The notes beneath the pieces were generated by a model that made no database searches, was not told the origin of the DNA, and worked only from the letters and a program-made list of their open reading frames with translations. A DNA stretch of 40,668 nt from Temnopleurus reevesii (lineage: Eukaryota; Echinodermata; Echinoidea; Temnopleuroida; Temnopleuridae), in assembly GCA_036244855.1 (NCBI GenBank), contig BQKZ01000671.1:76571-117238 (forward strand). Direction: 5' to 3'. Shown one piece after another: positions 1 to 11,406 of the stretch; within the stretch, counting starts at the first letter, position 1; the number at the start of each line of letters is the position of its first letter. Both the position numbers and the translations under genes were made by a program.

Positions 1-118
1 AGAGGCGCAAAGTTGATTCAAGGGGGCACAAATTTGTTCTAGTCTTCAGGGCGCATAAATTGATCTCCGAAGGGGGGGGGGGGGGGCCAAATTCCCCCCC
101 CCCCCCCCCCAGTTGGAA
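1..118. repeat. Degenerate GGCGCAAA-type repeat ending in a G15/C17 hairpin
   Basis: Three loosely similar units (GGCGCAAAGTTGATTCAAG, GGGCACAAATTTG..., GGCGCATAAATTGATCTCCG) run to a block of 15 G (72-86), a seven-base spacer and 17 C (94-110). The G and C runs can pair as a hairpin. Homopolymer lengths are unreliable in assemblies. No gene is visible here. Confidence 0.5.
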
Positions 119-1591
119 TAGGGTTAAATCCTAGATAGATTCTTGATTGTTGTATTTTTGAGTAAGAGAGTTAAAGGATAGATTTCAAGAAAATATACTA
201 AAATAATCATATAGTCAATAAATGATAGTAAAAATTAATGATTCACACGCTGCTCTACTTTTGCTGCAGCCATTCTTTCATTCATCATTATTGTGCCAGT
301 CTCATTGAAAAATACCTTAGGAAACCCTATGTAAATAAACCTGTGGAAAAGTTAGTGTTTTTTCTTTTCTGTTTGATATGGAAATCTGAGTTAGATTAAT
401 GTTCCAGTTCTATTGAGGGATTCCTTGAATGAAAATGCACAAAAAGACCGATTTTAATCTCCCTTCTTCCGCCCAAGAAGGATTAAGGTAATTAAAATGC
501 AGACTTTGTTGATAGAATGTGTTTGAAAACTCATTTGTGAACTATCCATTTTTTTTTTCAAGTTTGAATTTGTACTTTTATCCAAATATCGCAATTCATA
601 ATGTTACATCCAGTTAATTCCTTTGAAATTACCAGAATTATTAGTAACCATTCATTTTATGATTTATATTTGTTCATTCTTTTGAATCATTCAATAAAAT
701 GAGTGGAGGAAAAATCTCATGTATCGTAGACTGTGTATGGAAATGTGATTTGTTCTTCCATGCACCATGAGTGCTCCTGCTATAGATATACATTTAGACC
801 TACAGTACATGGAGCTTTGCATACAGACTGGTTGACCTGGGAATTTGTTGTTCACAGCCCTACACTGTGGCTTCTCCAGGGGTAATGTTGCTATTGTACT
901 GTTGTGCTAAAGTATGTCTGTCCTTCTGTGCATTCAATAGCTTTTTGACATAATCAAATGCACAAAATACAGCGCTATTGAGGGAAATACAATGGAATTA
1001 TTGATATGCTTCCAGATTAGTACCCAGTTTGTGCAAAGTTCAACAGTTCAAAAGCACTTTATTTACTGTGCATGGAGTGGACTGCAAATGTGTACAGTAC
1101 ATGAATTTGTATACATAAATCCACACAGGTCTATGCAATAATTTGTATACAACTTAAATAACCCCCTTGTTTTTTTTAGTTCAAGAACAAGTAATTAAGC
1201 ATAAGGTGTGGCAGCATTTATTAATGTGAGTTAAGTTCCAGCAACCTGTTGTACAAAAATAGTAGACCAGGCACGATTAATTGTGGACAATTTTTAATTG
1301 AATTGATGATTACACGTGCAATAACATCAGAACCAAAGGACTTTAAAAAGCATGAATCTGTGTGTAAATTACATTTTATAAAATATAATATTGTATGTAT
1401 GTTTATTGCAAGGAAATTTTACAAAGAAAAAAAGAATTAACAAAGTACTGCAACGGTAAAGGAGATTTATACAATTTATACATAATGCAGTTTTGTTTTC
1501 ATATCAAGAAATTTGTAATAATACTCAGATTCCCAATTCAACATACTCCTCTCTGACACCCCTGTATCTACATGAAAGTACCCCTCTTTTC
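119..1591. other. Non-coding AT-rich stretch, nothing recognised
   Basis: Open frames are short and without recognisable domains. I looked here for the missing N-terminal anchor exon of the downstream dehydrogenase (Met, hydrophobic helix, donor after two bases of a Lys codon) and did not find it. Confidence 0.5.
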
Positions 1592-1800
1592 TATTATTGT
1601 ATAAGCTGAAATTTTCGCGGTGGTTTTATTTTCGCTAATTTTCGCGGTTATGGCCTCGCGAAAATTTCCACTCTTTATGATGCACATTCATTTGTGTACA
1701 AACACTTTCAAAAACGTGAAAATAACAACACGCCAATGTGTCAAACTGGTCAGAAATCGCGAAAATATATGTACGCCAAAATATTGGCTTATACAGTAAT
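1592..1800. mobile_element. TIR element of the ATTTTCGCG type (MITE-like)
   Basis: The left end reads ATTATTGTATAAGCTGAAAT and the right end, reverse-complemented, reads ATTACTGTATAAGCCAATAT. ATTTTCGCGG-like motifs recur near both ends. Length of about 209 bp and no coding capacity fit a non-autonomous inverted-repeat element. The family assignment is open. Confidence 0.55.
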
Positions 1801-2060
1801 CTCTCTTCTGCCACCTTTCTCTCACTTGCACCTGACTCTTCATCTACTCTCTCTTGCAATTCTTTCTTTCTCTATATCTCTGCTGGTTTATTTTCTCCAC
1901 TTTCTCTCCCCATTTCCTCCACATTACTTCTCCCTCTCTTTCTGTCAATCTTGTTATACAGAATCCCTTCCCCCCCCCCCCCCTAACACACTCCTCCTCT
2001 CTTCATCTTTCTCTCTTTCCTACCCAATTTCCTCTATCTCGAATTCCCTCATCCCCTGTT
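1801..2060. repeat. Pyrimidine-rich (CT) low-complexity tract
   Basis: About 260 bp of CTCTCTT/TCCC sequence with a C15 run near 1969-1983. The overlapping Ser/Leu/Pro-rich reading frames are composition artefacts. Confidence 0.8.
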
Positions 2061-2582
2061 TATTGTACAGAATTTTGTTGCAGTTCAGGGGATAGATCAG
2101 TATTATTCCACCTATGTACTATTGTGTATTTAGTTGGCAAATCTGTTCAATGACTCCACGCACCTGTTAATCTTTATTCCATATCAAAACAACAGAAAAG
2201 TGGGTTAAAAGTTCCATAGGTTCAACACACTTTTCATGAACATGGTACATGCATGTTATGCAGCAGTGCTCAGAGAATGAAAAACAGTATGTATTTGCTC
2301 GGATATCCCATTTTCGTTCATAGAGCTCTATTTCCCCCTGTGTTATTTAAATTTCTCAGAACAATGTAAGTCTTGACAACAAGGTAATTTGGAATGGCTG
2401 AGAATAACCTAGATTTGTTTGATATACTTTCTCTCTTTTTCCTTCTTCTTTTCTCCCCATTTCTTTATAATTGACCTGTACATGTAGGAAAGGGCTAGCC
2501 ACATTTTGTATGTTCCAAACTGGCTTCTACTGACTAGGGTTGTGTTTCATAAAGTTCTAAGAGAAATCGTATAAAATTATAG

Positions 2583-2720
2583 AGAACAGCAATGTCAATT
2601 GTTGCAGAATATGATGAGCCAAATATTTTCTCATCTAGAACGCATGGGAATTACCTCTTTGAGAAAATATTTGATTAAGCTTTTTGGAGATTTACATGAT
2701 CCTCCTGTAGAAATCCAGAA
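2583..2720. repeat. Dispersed repeat TGTCAAYTGTTGCAG... / TATTTTCTCAT...
   Basis: One of four related copies here (also about 8555-8715, 14084-14200 and 14552-14740). Shared landmarks are AATGTCAA(C/T)TGTTGCAGA, an internal TATTTTCTCAT..GAGAAA palindrome and a GGAAATA-TTGG-TCAGCTT segment. It ends about 70 bp before the first dehydrogenase exon found. Confidence 0.6.
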
Positions 2721-2788
2721 TTGATATGTTTCTGAAGATGTGTAATTAAGATATAATCATTATTTCCAATTTTCGTTTTGTCTTCCAG

Positions 2789-3015
2789 ATATGTCCTTAT
2801 AACCGGCTGTGACAGTGGGTTTGGGAAGATCCTGGTTAAGCAGCTAGATTGCCTAGGTGTACACGTCTTCGCTGCCTGCCTCACACCACAAGGAGCAGAA
2901 GAACTCGATAAAGAAACGTCTGAACGCGTCAAGGCTCTGGTAGTAGATGTCACCAAACATGAGCATATAGAGGCTGCTTTAGAAGAAGTCAAGAAAACGT
3001 TACCAAGCAATACAG
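2789..3015 (+). CDS. SDR exon: Rossmann cofactor-binding start
   Basis: The acceptor is TTGTCTTCCAG and the donor ACAG|GTAAGT. The exon begins with the third base of a codon and ends with the first base of the next. It encodes TGCDSGFG, the following alpha helix, and the DVTK segment whose Asp contacts the adenine region in SDRs. Confidence 0.93.
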
Positions 3016-6000
3016 GTAAGTACATATATGGGACTGTAGAATACATTTTAAAATTTCCTTTTCATGTTAGCCTCTCTTTCTATGAGCATGATCAGCAAGG
3101 ATAGTTAATTTTTTGTATGAAAAGCATCTTTTAAACCTCAACTGTTATTTGTAAAGTAGAACCTATATGAGTCACACACTGTGTCTAAACTGCAAATAAA
3201 CTGTGAAAGAGAAACCGGGTATAGTTTTTTATTCCAGGGTGATGCACAATTTGCATTAAGAGTGTTCATCCTTCTTTGGCTTTTTTATGTGACTCTCTCT
3301 GGGACATTTGTTACAGGTTCTGCTTTCACTTCATTCTTGAAAGGGGAGCCTGCTCAGAATTATTGTGTTCTCTTAGGACTTTCGGGAAAAATGATGAACA
3401 AATTAAAAATCTTAGCCAAATCGGGTAATCTGTTGAAAAGTCATAAATTTTCAAATGTTCTCATTGCTAGTTCCTGATGGGGATCCTTCAGTCAGCATCT
3501 TTGACGGAATCTGTGACATGTTGAACAACTCTCCATTCATTCTGTACACCAATCACGAATGGAGAGTTGTCCGCCAGCACATTGAGATTCCGTCAAATTT
3601 GCCGACACAAGCGTCCACAGAAGCACAGATTATCAGATTTTGCTCAAATATACACAGTTTGTTCATCTCATTGTTCTCCATTCAATGAGAACACAATAAT
3701 TCCAGGGGTGCGTTTCCCTTTAATAATTCAAAACAGTTTGACCTTTTATTGATGATGTTTGGACCACTTCCAAAACTTACATATTGTAGACTATAATCCT
3801 GTTAACCTTGATTCAACCCAAAGTGTGGGTGCATTGGCCTGCGGTTCTGGAGAGTAGATGGCTATCATCCAAGTTGGTTAACTAGGGAATAAACTGAATG
3901 CTTACATGTTAAACTGACCCAGTTATACTACGGCTTTTATTTCAAATTATCAGCATTTTTAGAACACCTATTTTCATTTAATTCTTTTTTCAAAGAGGGG
4001 GGGGGGGGGTTAGGTGGCATTATGTGATACAGGCATGGTGAATGTAAATGAATGGATTTTCTTTTAATATGATTATTATCATGGGAACTAATTTTATTTG
4101 ATCTTTAAACAGCATATTAGATTTGAATTCACTTTTAAAATGCCTTATAGAGTAATAGCACTGAAACAGGTTCCTATTCTCTTGATTTAGGAATGCCAAG
4201 AATATTGAAGAATATCATTATCTTTTAGATATCTTTAAATCATTGAAATTTTGTGTAAAATCCTTTCAAGCACATTGAATTGTTCGTTTAAAAAAAAATA
4301 TTCAGTACAATAGGAAAACAACAAGGATCTTTTGTCATGGCGGTACGATCATGAGAACTCAATCATTAGCAAATTTACATTTTCCTGTCATCAAAAGAAG
4401 TGGGAGTATAATTGGCATTGCAACACCCTCCCACTCAGGACCTCCCAGTATAACAAAAAATATATTTCTGTTGGAAAGTTTACAGTGACATAATTTTTTT
4501 TTTTTAATATTTTGTTCTAAACCACATATTTAATTGTCAATGGGTGAGCATACAGGAAAGCAGAAAGAATCATGTGGCATGGAGTAAGCCAAATCTCATT
4601 GAGATATTTCCTCTCAATAAAAGTCATCTAGAATGGGTAGTAATAGTTGGAATCTAATTAGCATTGTGACAACCTCCCACTCACTTGTTTAAAGAGGGAT
4701 GATGTGGTTGTGTGACACCAATGACAGGACCTTTGTGGATTATTGTTCATACAATGTAGGTTCCATGTACTTGTGTGGTGAATTTATTGTTGATGTATGA
4801 AGATCATATTGATCGAAGATGAGTGCTCAAAACAATTGCTATTCTTTCAGAGTCATCTTCTCACATGCACTATTACTTGATTTCCCGATTTGATGAAACT
4901 GTACTCTGTAGAGTATTCCGTCCTTGTTAATTGTAAAAATTTGGATCGTTGCTTCATATGCACATGATATATGTTTACTTATCTTTGAGATAGAGATTCA
5001 ATTGACGATTAGTATTATTTCCTGAATCATGATAGATGAATTGCAAGATCAGTACATTTTTTTTCTTGACATTGATTCAGGTCGATTGGGTTAGGTAAGG
5101 GATGCAGGGATATTCAATGTAGCATTTCATTTGCTCTCCAAGACTGTATAACAAACATCAGTATTAGATGTTTAATATGGACATTATTTTACGAATAACA
5201 GTGCTTACCAAAATGTAAAATCCATCTTTTCTTCATCTACTTTCAGGTCTATGGGGTTTAGTAAACAATGCAGGGATATCGGTGGCATGTGGTCTCCAGG
5301 AGTGGCACACGAGGGACGACTTCAAACGCGTCCTGGACGTCAACATCCTGGGTCTGATGGACATGTGTATCACATTCCTTCCACTCATCAGGAAAGCTAA
5401 GGGGAGGATAGTCAACGTTGCCAGCATGGAGGGCAGGTTTGCCCTACCTAGCGGCGCCTATGCCGTCTCAAAGTTTGGCGTAGAGGCCTTCTCAGATTCA
5501 GTAAGGTAAGTGGTCATTAAAGATTGCTTGCCTTATTTTAGGGGTTTATCAGACAAAGATAAGGACAATTTTTTTTTAGTTGTCAGCTCTGATATTTCTT
5601 CTTTTCCTTCATTTTTCTGAGACGATTTCGGTATAAATGTTGAAAGTGATCTGATGATTACATTTTAGGAGGGGAAGGGTAGGAGAGGGTGGAAATGTGA
5701 TGGGATGAGAAAGGTTTAGGAGGAGGAAGGGAAAAAAAGGAATAAGACGAGGGGTAGAGGGAAGGGGAGAAAGATAGATGGAGCAGAAAGATGAAAATGA
5801 AATTAAGAGGAGGGGGATAAAGAGGGATGACGGATAGGGAAGGAAGGGGATGATGAGAAGAAGGGAATGAGAATGATGGGAGGAGGAGGAAGAAAAGAAA
5901 GATGGTTGGAGGAGGGAGAGGAATAAGATGGGGAGAAGCGTAGGTTTATACAAAATGCAGAAACAATGGCGGGGAGGAAGAGAAAGAGGAAGGAGAAGGA

Positions 6001-7594
6001 ATTGGATGAGGGAGAGGATTGGAAGAGGAATATGAGGATCCGGATCAAATACTATATATTCTCATACTTTCCCTTTTTTATGCAGGAGAGAAGCTAAAAT
6101 GTTCCATTATGGTATCAACGTTGCGATCATAGAACCCGGTTTCTTCAGGACGATGATATCAAGTAAAAACAACTTTACCACAAATCTAGACAAGGCTTGG
6201 GAGAGACTTAAAGAGAGAAGGTCAGAATACATTGAAGAGGGCTTCCATAAATGTGAGTATCACCACTAACACATTCAATGCCGATAAGTACTGTATCAGA
6301 ATAATATAAGGATGGCTGTGAAAGATTTAAATATACATGTATTTAGAAAAGCTGATTTGTCAGATTGCCAGACAGTTGCCTTGTCTGTCTAATGTATCAC
6401 AATATATAAAGCAGATGATTATCAACAAAAATAAAGTAAAAAAGGAGCTTGAGCTTTCGATCCTAGCAGAATCTTAATCATTAGCAAAATGACAAGGAAA
6501 TGAACAGAAAATAAACGGAACATGTTTCATAACTTGGTTGGACAAGGATTTGAAAATATATGAGCAAGCTTAATACACTCTTTACATCTTTTAGATGTCC
6601 ATCAATTCCTGATTGTTGGTGATTATCTTTAAAGTACAAAGTACCTCCTTTTCTGACTGCATAATGAAATAGCACGATGATCTTTTTTTTTTTTGGGGGG
6701 GGGGGAGTTACTCGTCAATTAGAACATGAATAGCCAAGCAGCTGAAACAAAGGTGTTCTCATTGGAGAAAAGTGATTACCAGAACAAAAGATATTTTTGT
6801 AAAGACTTTCATCCGAAAAGTACACATTGGTTTACATGATACAGTCGACCCTGCCTCACCAAACACCTGCATACTTGCTCATAAAGACCCCATTTCCCGT
6901 CTCCATTTGATGGCCTTTATAGACAGGTTTGACTGTAATTCATTTCAAACAATATTGTACTTCAGTAGGATGGCATTCTCGTAAATCTGACTATAATACT
7001 AGAGATAAGCCTGGATTCAATCTATCACAGTTTGGAATATATTCCAACCTACCGAAGGCCAAGATCTTTAACAATGATCTAATCAGTCTATTATTTAAAC
7101 ATTCTACATACAATTCAAGTTTGTTATAAAAAGCACTGACATAAGAAGCTCCTGTTTGTGATATCACCATTCCAACACTTTGGTAACATCATGTTTTATC
7201 CCTGATGTAATGTTTCAATATAAAGAGGAAATTAAACATTCCTTAGGACCTCGTTATAGCAAGTTCAACTGTATCAAAGAAGTAATCGTTTAATTATTTA
7301 CACTTACCAGTTTGTAGAATACACATGTGCTCTTACTTTACTTTCTTTCTTCATGTCTTTTCCTATACAGTACGAGCAAACGTGTGCGACATGCTAGAGA
7401 ACAGAACGTCAACGAAGCTCCACCTCGTCAGCGACGCAATGGAGCATGCCCTCTTTAGTGTGTGGCCAAAGACGAGGTACGGGGTCGGCTGGGATGCTAA
7501 GTACATTTGGATTCCACTTTCATACGTTCCAAACATCATCAGTGATTTCTTGATCGCCATGGGTGGGTTTCCTATCATCAAGAACAATCGATGA
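2789..7594 (+). CDS. Short-chain dehydrogenase/reductase, RDH/17-beta-HSD6-like (four 3' exons, N-terminus missing)
   Basis: Exons 2789-3015, 5247-5505, 6086-6252 and 7371-7594 join in frame to about 291 residues ending at TGA 7592-7594. The order is classical SDR: YVLITGCDSGFG (TGxxxGxG cofactor loop), LVNNAGI, NVAS with the catalytic Ser, YAVSK with catalytic Tyr and Lys, and EPGFFRT after the active site. The C-terminal GWDAKYIWIPLSY segment is typical of the retinol dehydrogenase / 17-beta-hydroxysteroid dehydrogenase type 6 group, which oxidises or reduces retinoids and steroids with NAD(P) at the ER membrane. Family members are about 317 residues, so some 25-30 N-terminal residues (membrane anchor) are missing. 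They should sit on an exon ending after two bases of a codon, probably Lys. All splice sites are GT-AG. Substrate cannot be told from sequence. Confidence 0.93.
3500..3597. repeat. Intronic 98-bp inverted repeat (foldback)
   Basis: The left arm from TTTGACGGAATCT through AACTCTCCATTC (3500-3537) pairs with the right arm GAATGGAGAGTTGT...AGATTCCGTCAAA (about 3558-3597), leaving a loop of about 20 bp. The two outer blocks (13 bp) and inner blocks (about 14 bp) match exactly, with a mismatched middle. It could be a small MITE or a transcribed hairpin. Confidence 0.75.
4381..4690. repeat. Two diverged direct copies of an intronic segment, about 240 bp apart
   Basis: Positions 4387-4435 and 4623-4684 share GTCATC...GGGxAGTA...ATTxGCATTG..ACAACC(C)TCCCACTCA in the same order and orientation. 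This looks like an old local duplication inside the dehydrogenase intron. The stretch between is AT-rich and without other signal. Confidence 0.5.
5076..5114 (+). pseudogene. Decayed partial copy of the acceptor and first codons of the next SDR exon
   Basis: TTCAGGTCGATTGGG...GATGCAGGGATAT aligns base for base with the real acceptor/exon start at 5242-5280 (about 31 of 39 positions identical by eye), 166 bp upstream of it. In the exon's frame it hits a TAG after three codons, so it is not a usable exon. It is either a relic of exon duplication or a decoy acceptor. Confidence 0.5.
5247..5505 (+). CDS. SDR exon: NNAG motif and catalytic Ser-Tyr-Lys
   Basis: Acceptor CTACTTTCAG, donor GTAAG|GTAAGT. 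It encodes GLWGLVNNAG, the helix with DVNILG, IVNVAS (catalytic Ser) and YAVSKFGVEAFSDSVR (catalytic YxxxK). All catalytic residues are present. Confidence 0.95.
5664..6042 (+). repeat. Polypurine (GA-rich) tract, about 380 bp
   Basis: The plus strand is almost only A and G, with GGAGGA/GAAGGG words and few interruptions. Minus-strand Ser/Pro/Leu frames are artefacts of this. It ends about 40 bp before the next exon's acceptor, so the intron's 3' end has pyrimidines only in its last 25 bases. Confidence 0.85.
6086..6252 (+). CDS. SDR exon: post-catalytic PG motif and substrate loop
   Basis: Acceptor TTTTTTATGCAG, donor AAAT|GTGAGT. It encodes REAKMFHYGINVAIIEPGFF followed by RTMISS and a basic helix. 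EPG is the conserved turn after the active site that helps hold the nicotinamide. Confidence 0.93.
6253..7370. other. Last SDR intron, no gene seen
   Basis: It holds a T13-G11 homopolymer junction at about 6682-6705, and at about 6735-6775 a weak resemblance to the GCTGAA...TTCTCAT..GAGAAA part of the dispersed repeat. Nothing else is recognised. Confidence 0.5.
7371..7594 (+). CDS. SDR exon: C-terminal substrate-binding region and stop
   Basis: Acceptor TCCTATACAG. It encodes 74 codons from RANVCDML to the end, including PKTRYGVGWDAKYIWIPLSY, a hallmark of the RDH/HSD17B6 group, and ends IIKNNR before TGA. Confidence 0.95.
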
Positions 7595-9542
7595 AATGAG
7601 AAACACTACTTCTTCTTCCGAATGCAAATCTTTTGTCAAATCCACAGGCAGGAATATCCTTTATGAATGACTAATGTGCGATTTTGTGTATGTGAAGCTG
7701 CTATCTGAAAATGAATGATGACCTGAACGATGCTTGATGCTATGACTTTTGTACAAGATATAATTTAAGGATTGTATTTCTGCGCAAACATGCCTGGATT
7801 AGCTGAAGTTTTTTGCAATCTTGTAACTGAAATGCAACTGAATTTGATTTTTGAAGATTCTTGCCGAAAATCAGCCATCGTCAAGGATTAGCTTGCTGTC
7901 AGAGTAGCAACGGATCCTGATGACATCGTCTTGACACTTCCAAATGATATTTTAGATGATGTTAATGATGATTTTGTGATTTATGAATTGCAACTCCTTC
8001 GAAGGGGCTCACATTCCCAGAAGAATTGTAGGACAAGTAATGAATCATCTGTTTGCATATTTTCATAGAAAGCAGTTTGTCAGAGGATAGACAAAACCAA
8101 TGGAGATTTAAGCCACATAGAAATAGTCACATGTGAATAAGGTTGTTGGTTTTGCTTCCAAACTATGTGTCACTCCATATTATCCTTCGCAATCAGAGTT
8201 GCCAACCTCTTGATTTTCATAAACGCCACAAATTTAATGCCATATACTGAAAGCCTCAAAAGGTCATAATCTCTGCTGAGTAATTCTGCTGCAGCCTGCA
8301 AAAAAAAATCATAAGAAGCAAAACATCTCTGCATTTAGCGAAGAATAGGATGAAAGTGTCGCAAGACTGTCAAGCCTGCATTCAGGGGCTATCCAAGGGT
8401 TCAAAATACATGTCAATGGCCTGTATATCGTTCTTAAAACATGGATTGCAATCTAGATGGAAGAAACATAGGTAGCCACTCTTAACAGGATGTCACAAAA
8501 AGAAGCATAGCTGCCAGGGACGATATGGCAGTACCATGTTGTAAAGATGCAGAGATGCCAAACTACTGGAGCATGCATTACAATAGAAAGTTAAATATGA
8601 ATCATCAAATAGCTGAAGCAAACATTTTCTCATGAGAGAAAGCATATCATACTTTCTTTTGTCAGGAAATATTTGGTTCAGCTTTTTGGTGATTTATATT
8701 TTTAATTTCCATCTTCATGCACAATCCAGCAAGTAGGCATCTCTATTAACATAGAGCAAATTTATCAGAGATCAGAGATAGTCAATTGAAGATGAAAGTG
8801 TAAATAATTTTGTCTATGATGTAATCTATATTTTGATATTTGCCAAATACTGCCATTCTAAATGACGTATATTTCTAAAGCGTAATTGATATTGACATGA
8901 TCGAAAATGGTGCATGATATGATAATGATAACAGAGAGGAAAAGAGAACATTTTTACTTCCAAGTATTAGTACCATGTGTATTTTACACATTAATGATAC
9001 ATTCGGACTTAAATTGCTATTACATTCCCTATACAATTTTAAAAATCCAGTGATTACTTCACAAATTTTTGTCACTTCTCATGTTGTAAAATTACTCCAG
9101 TAGACACTGCCCATTTTAACTGTTTGTCTGCCAATATTTTTGACCAAATGTCAAATCATGTCAAAGAAGTTTGTGTGGACCAAATTTAGCACTTGTCTGT
9201 TGAATTCCCTTAATATTGTGAATTGGTGTATGTATAAATACAATGCCAACTTGTTTAAATGATGTCGGATAGGTGGACTTTTTTATGTTCATGAACAAGG
9301 AAATTTCAAATGGCTTACATTGTATCAAACATTAATCAAATATTGAATAGCTAGTCTTGATATCATAACGCATGTAATAATATGCCAACAAAAATTGTGT
9401 TCCTTATTTTTTAAAGAAATGTTAGAATGTAAGAAATGTACACATCAATTTACAAGCCTGAAGAGTGCATGGGAGGTATCTGAACCCAGATGTTTGTGCA
9501 TAATCATAACAACAGAGCAAGTTTGCTTGAAGCAGACACTTG
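7595..9542. other. Probable 3' UTR then non-coding DNA
   Basis: No coding frame with a recognisable domain follows the dehydrogenase stop. No clear AATAAA signal was seen in the first 1.5 kb, so the transcript end is not placed. A copy of the dispersed TATTTTCTCAT repeat lies at about 8555-8715. Confidence 0.5.
8555..8715. repeat. Dispersed repeat, second copy
   Basis: It contains ATAGCTGAAGCAAACATTTTCTCATGAGAGAAAGCATAT and GGAAATATTTGGTTCAGCTT, matching the copies at 2583, 14084 and 14552 in order and orientation. Confidence 0.6.
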
Positions 9543-9854
9543 GGCCCGTATTCTGATGTCAGGTTTAACTTAAACTCGAGTTTAAATCTGTGGTTTAAGT
9601 ATGGAACGCCAAAAGAGGCTTGAATCTATAGCAGTCGGTTTTTAATTTACCAGCACATTTGACACTCATAGTATTAAAAACTGTCTTGGAATAAAAACGT
9701 AAATAGTTTTATTCATAATTAGAGCATGGGAAAAGAGAGCAGTAAACACAAGAATTAAACAGTTTAGATAAAGTTTTGGCACTTTGGGCTACCCACACTT
9801 AAACCGAAGATTTAAACTCTAGTTTAAGTTAAACCTCACATCAGAATACGGGCC
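9543..9854. mobile_element. 312-bp MITE with about 65-bp inverted repeats (GGCCCGTATTCTGA family)
   Basis: Left end GGCCCGTATTCTGATGTCAG; the right end is its reverse complement TGACATCAGAATACGGGCC with one change. Pairing continues through GGTTTAACTTAAACT(C/A)GAGTTTAAATC. Both sides are flanked by TTG (9540-9542 and 9855-9857), a possible 3-bp target duplication as in Harbinger-type MITEs. No coding sequence. Confidence 0.85.
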
Positions 9855-10062
9855 TTGAAGTCCAGTTCACAGGTCTCCTATCTGAATGGGGGCACAACTG
9901 GCCATCCAAACAGGCCTTCGAAACTAGTTTAGTGGAGGCCACTTTGAAAATAGGTAAAAGAAGCACTAGCCATAATATGTTGATTGTTCATTGTATCGTC
10001 CAAGTTAACAGACAGATACACAAGGCGGTGTTCCCACTCTACCTGAAAGCTTGGAATATTTG

Positions 10063-10282
10063 GTTCAAATTTCCAATCCGGGAAAATCAGGGAATTTGAT
10101 TTTAAAATCCCTTTGATCAGGGAAAATCAGGGAACTTTACACAGTATTCATTCGGTTATTGGGGCTGCATCAACATTGGATGAAATGAGCGAATTACATG
10201 GACTAAGCTATAATGGAATTTTTAGAATTCATCATAGAAATTCAGGGAAAAATCAGGAAAAACCAGGGAATTTTGTCCTCCA
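10063..10282. repeat. GGGAAAATCAGGGAA short-motif repeat
   Basis: The words GGGAAAATCAGGGAA, CAGGGAAAAATCAGG and AACCAGGGAATTTT recur several times within about 220 bp. It is repetitive and non-coding; the element family is not identified. Confidence 0.5.
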
Positions 10283-11277
10283 TGTATAGTGGGTAACCTG
10301 AGCGGTTTATTCATTCTCTGTAGAGGGTTTAATTGGTGAAGTATAATTGATAAAGAATGTGTTTTTTCGTAGGTATCTATGCATTCAGCTCATTGTTTTG
10401 TAGGACTAACCAAGGGAGAGTGTCATTTGGATGGCAAATTGATAAGATCAATAATCTCTGTGAGCAGAGGAGACAAAGGCTTGAGACAAAGAAAACTACA
10501 TGTATCTCCAATGGCTAAATGGACCCAAAAAAAGAAATTTCTATCCTTCTCATTCTGTGGGAAAATATTGAACAAGTGTCGCACCTGGGACTCTCTTCTG
10601 TTGTCATGAAGCTCTCGTGAATTCTTGAATGAAGTTGTTTACTTTTTCCAAATCCTTTGTTGCCTCCTGCTCACAGTGGAAGTTCTTTCAAATCATATTA
10701 AAAATATTTACCTGTGATAAGTCCTTTTAGATAACTTTTTGATATAATATAACTTATTCAGCCCTGTCTTCCATTTTATTGAAAGCCATCGCTAATGATA
10801 AAATATTCTTTTTAGAAATATTTGTTTTTGCATACAAAAAAGCAGTGTACAATCATTATTGCCATCAGTCAGATTGGTACAGAGTCACCTGAAACTTGAA
10901 TGAACACTACCTGCTAATTTTTGCAAAGAAAAAAGTGCCCTAGTGCTGTGAACAAATTACAGCACCTGAACGCTATTCGGAACAGTAGTCTCTGGGGTTC
11001 TAGACAAGTTTCCTATCAAGTATTGTTTAAAGCTTGCTCTCGTGGATGAATAAGGAGAAGAAGGCTTCATAGTACGAGTTATCTTTCTTGGAAATGTGAG
11101 TTATCCTGAAAAGGACCTACCCACTCTCGACGTTTTGATGAGCATGTTCTCATCATTCTGAAGATAATAAGATAACTTGTTGTACCGTGACGCCGTCTTC
11201 TCAAGTTTCCTAACTACTAGACCATAGCTAGTTGATATCTTTGCAAGAGTAATCACAGACTTCCTGGTTGAACACAA
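10283..11277. other. Non-coding, nothing recognised
   Basis: Short open frames without homology signs. No splice-bounded exon or RNA gene seen. Confidence 0.4.
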
Positions 11278-11406
11278 TGGGCCTGTAACATAAATGATGC
11301 AATTAAACTTACGATAAATATTCACTGTAAGTCTACGGCAGAATGTGTACCAAAGAGATGCAATTAATTGCAAGATTTATCGTATCTCTTTTATGTTACA
11401 GGCCCA
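11278..11406. mobile_element. 129-bp MITE, TGGGCCTGTAACATAAA ends
   Basis: Left TGGGCCTGTAACATAAATGA and right TTTTATGTTACAGGCCCA are inverted copies. The inner part also pairs loosely (ACGATAAAT on both arms). A second member with the same ends lies at 37168-37289. Confidence 0.75.

Noticed and set aside
1694..2153. Ser/Leu/Pro-rich open frames
   Set aside because: Products of the CT-rich tract; low complexity and no splice context.
5609..6048. Minus-strand Ser/Pro/Leu frames
   Set aside because: Artefacts of the polypurine tract within the dehydrogenase intron.
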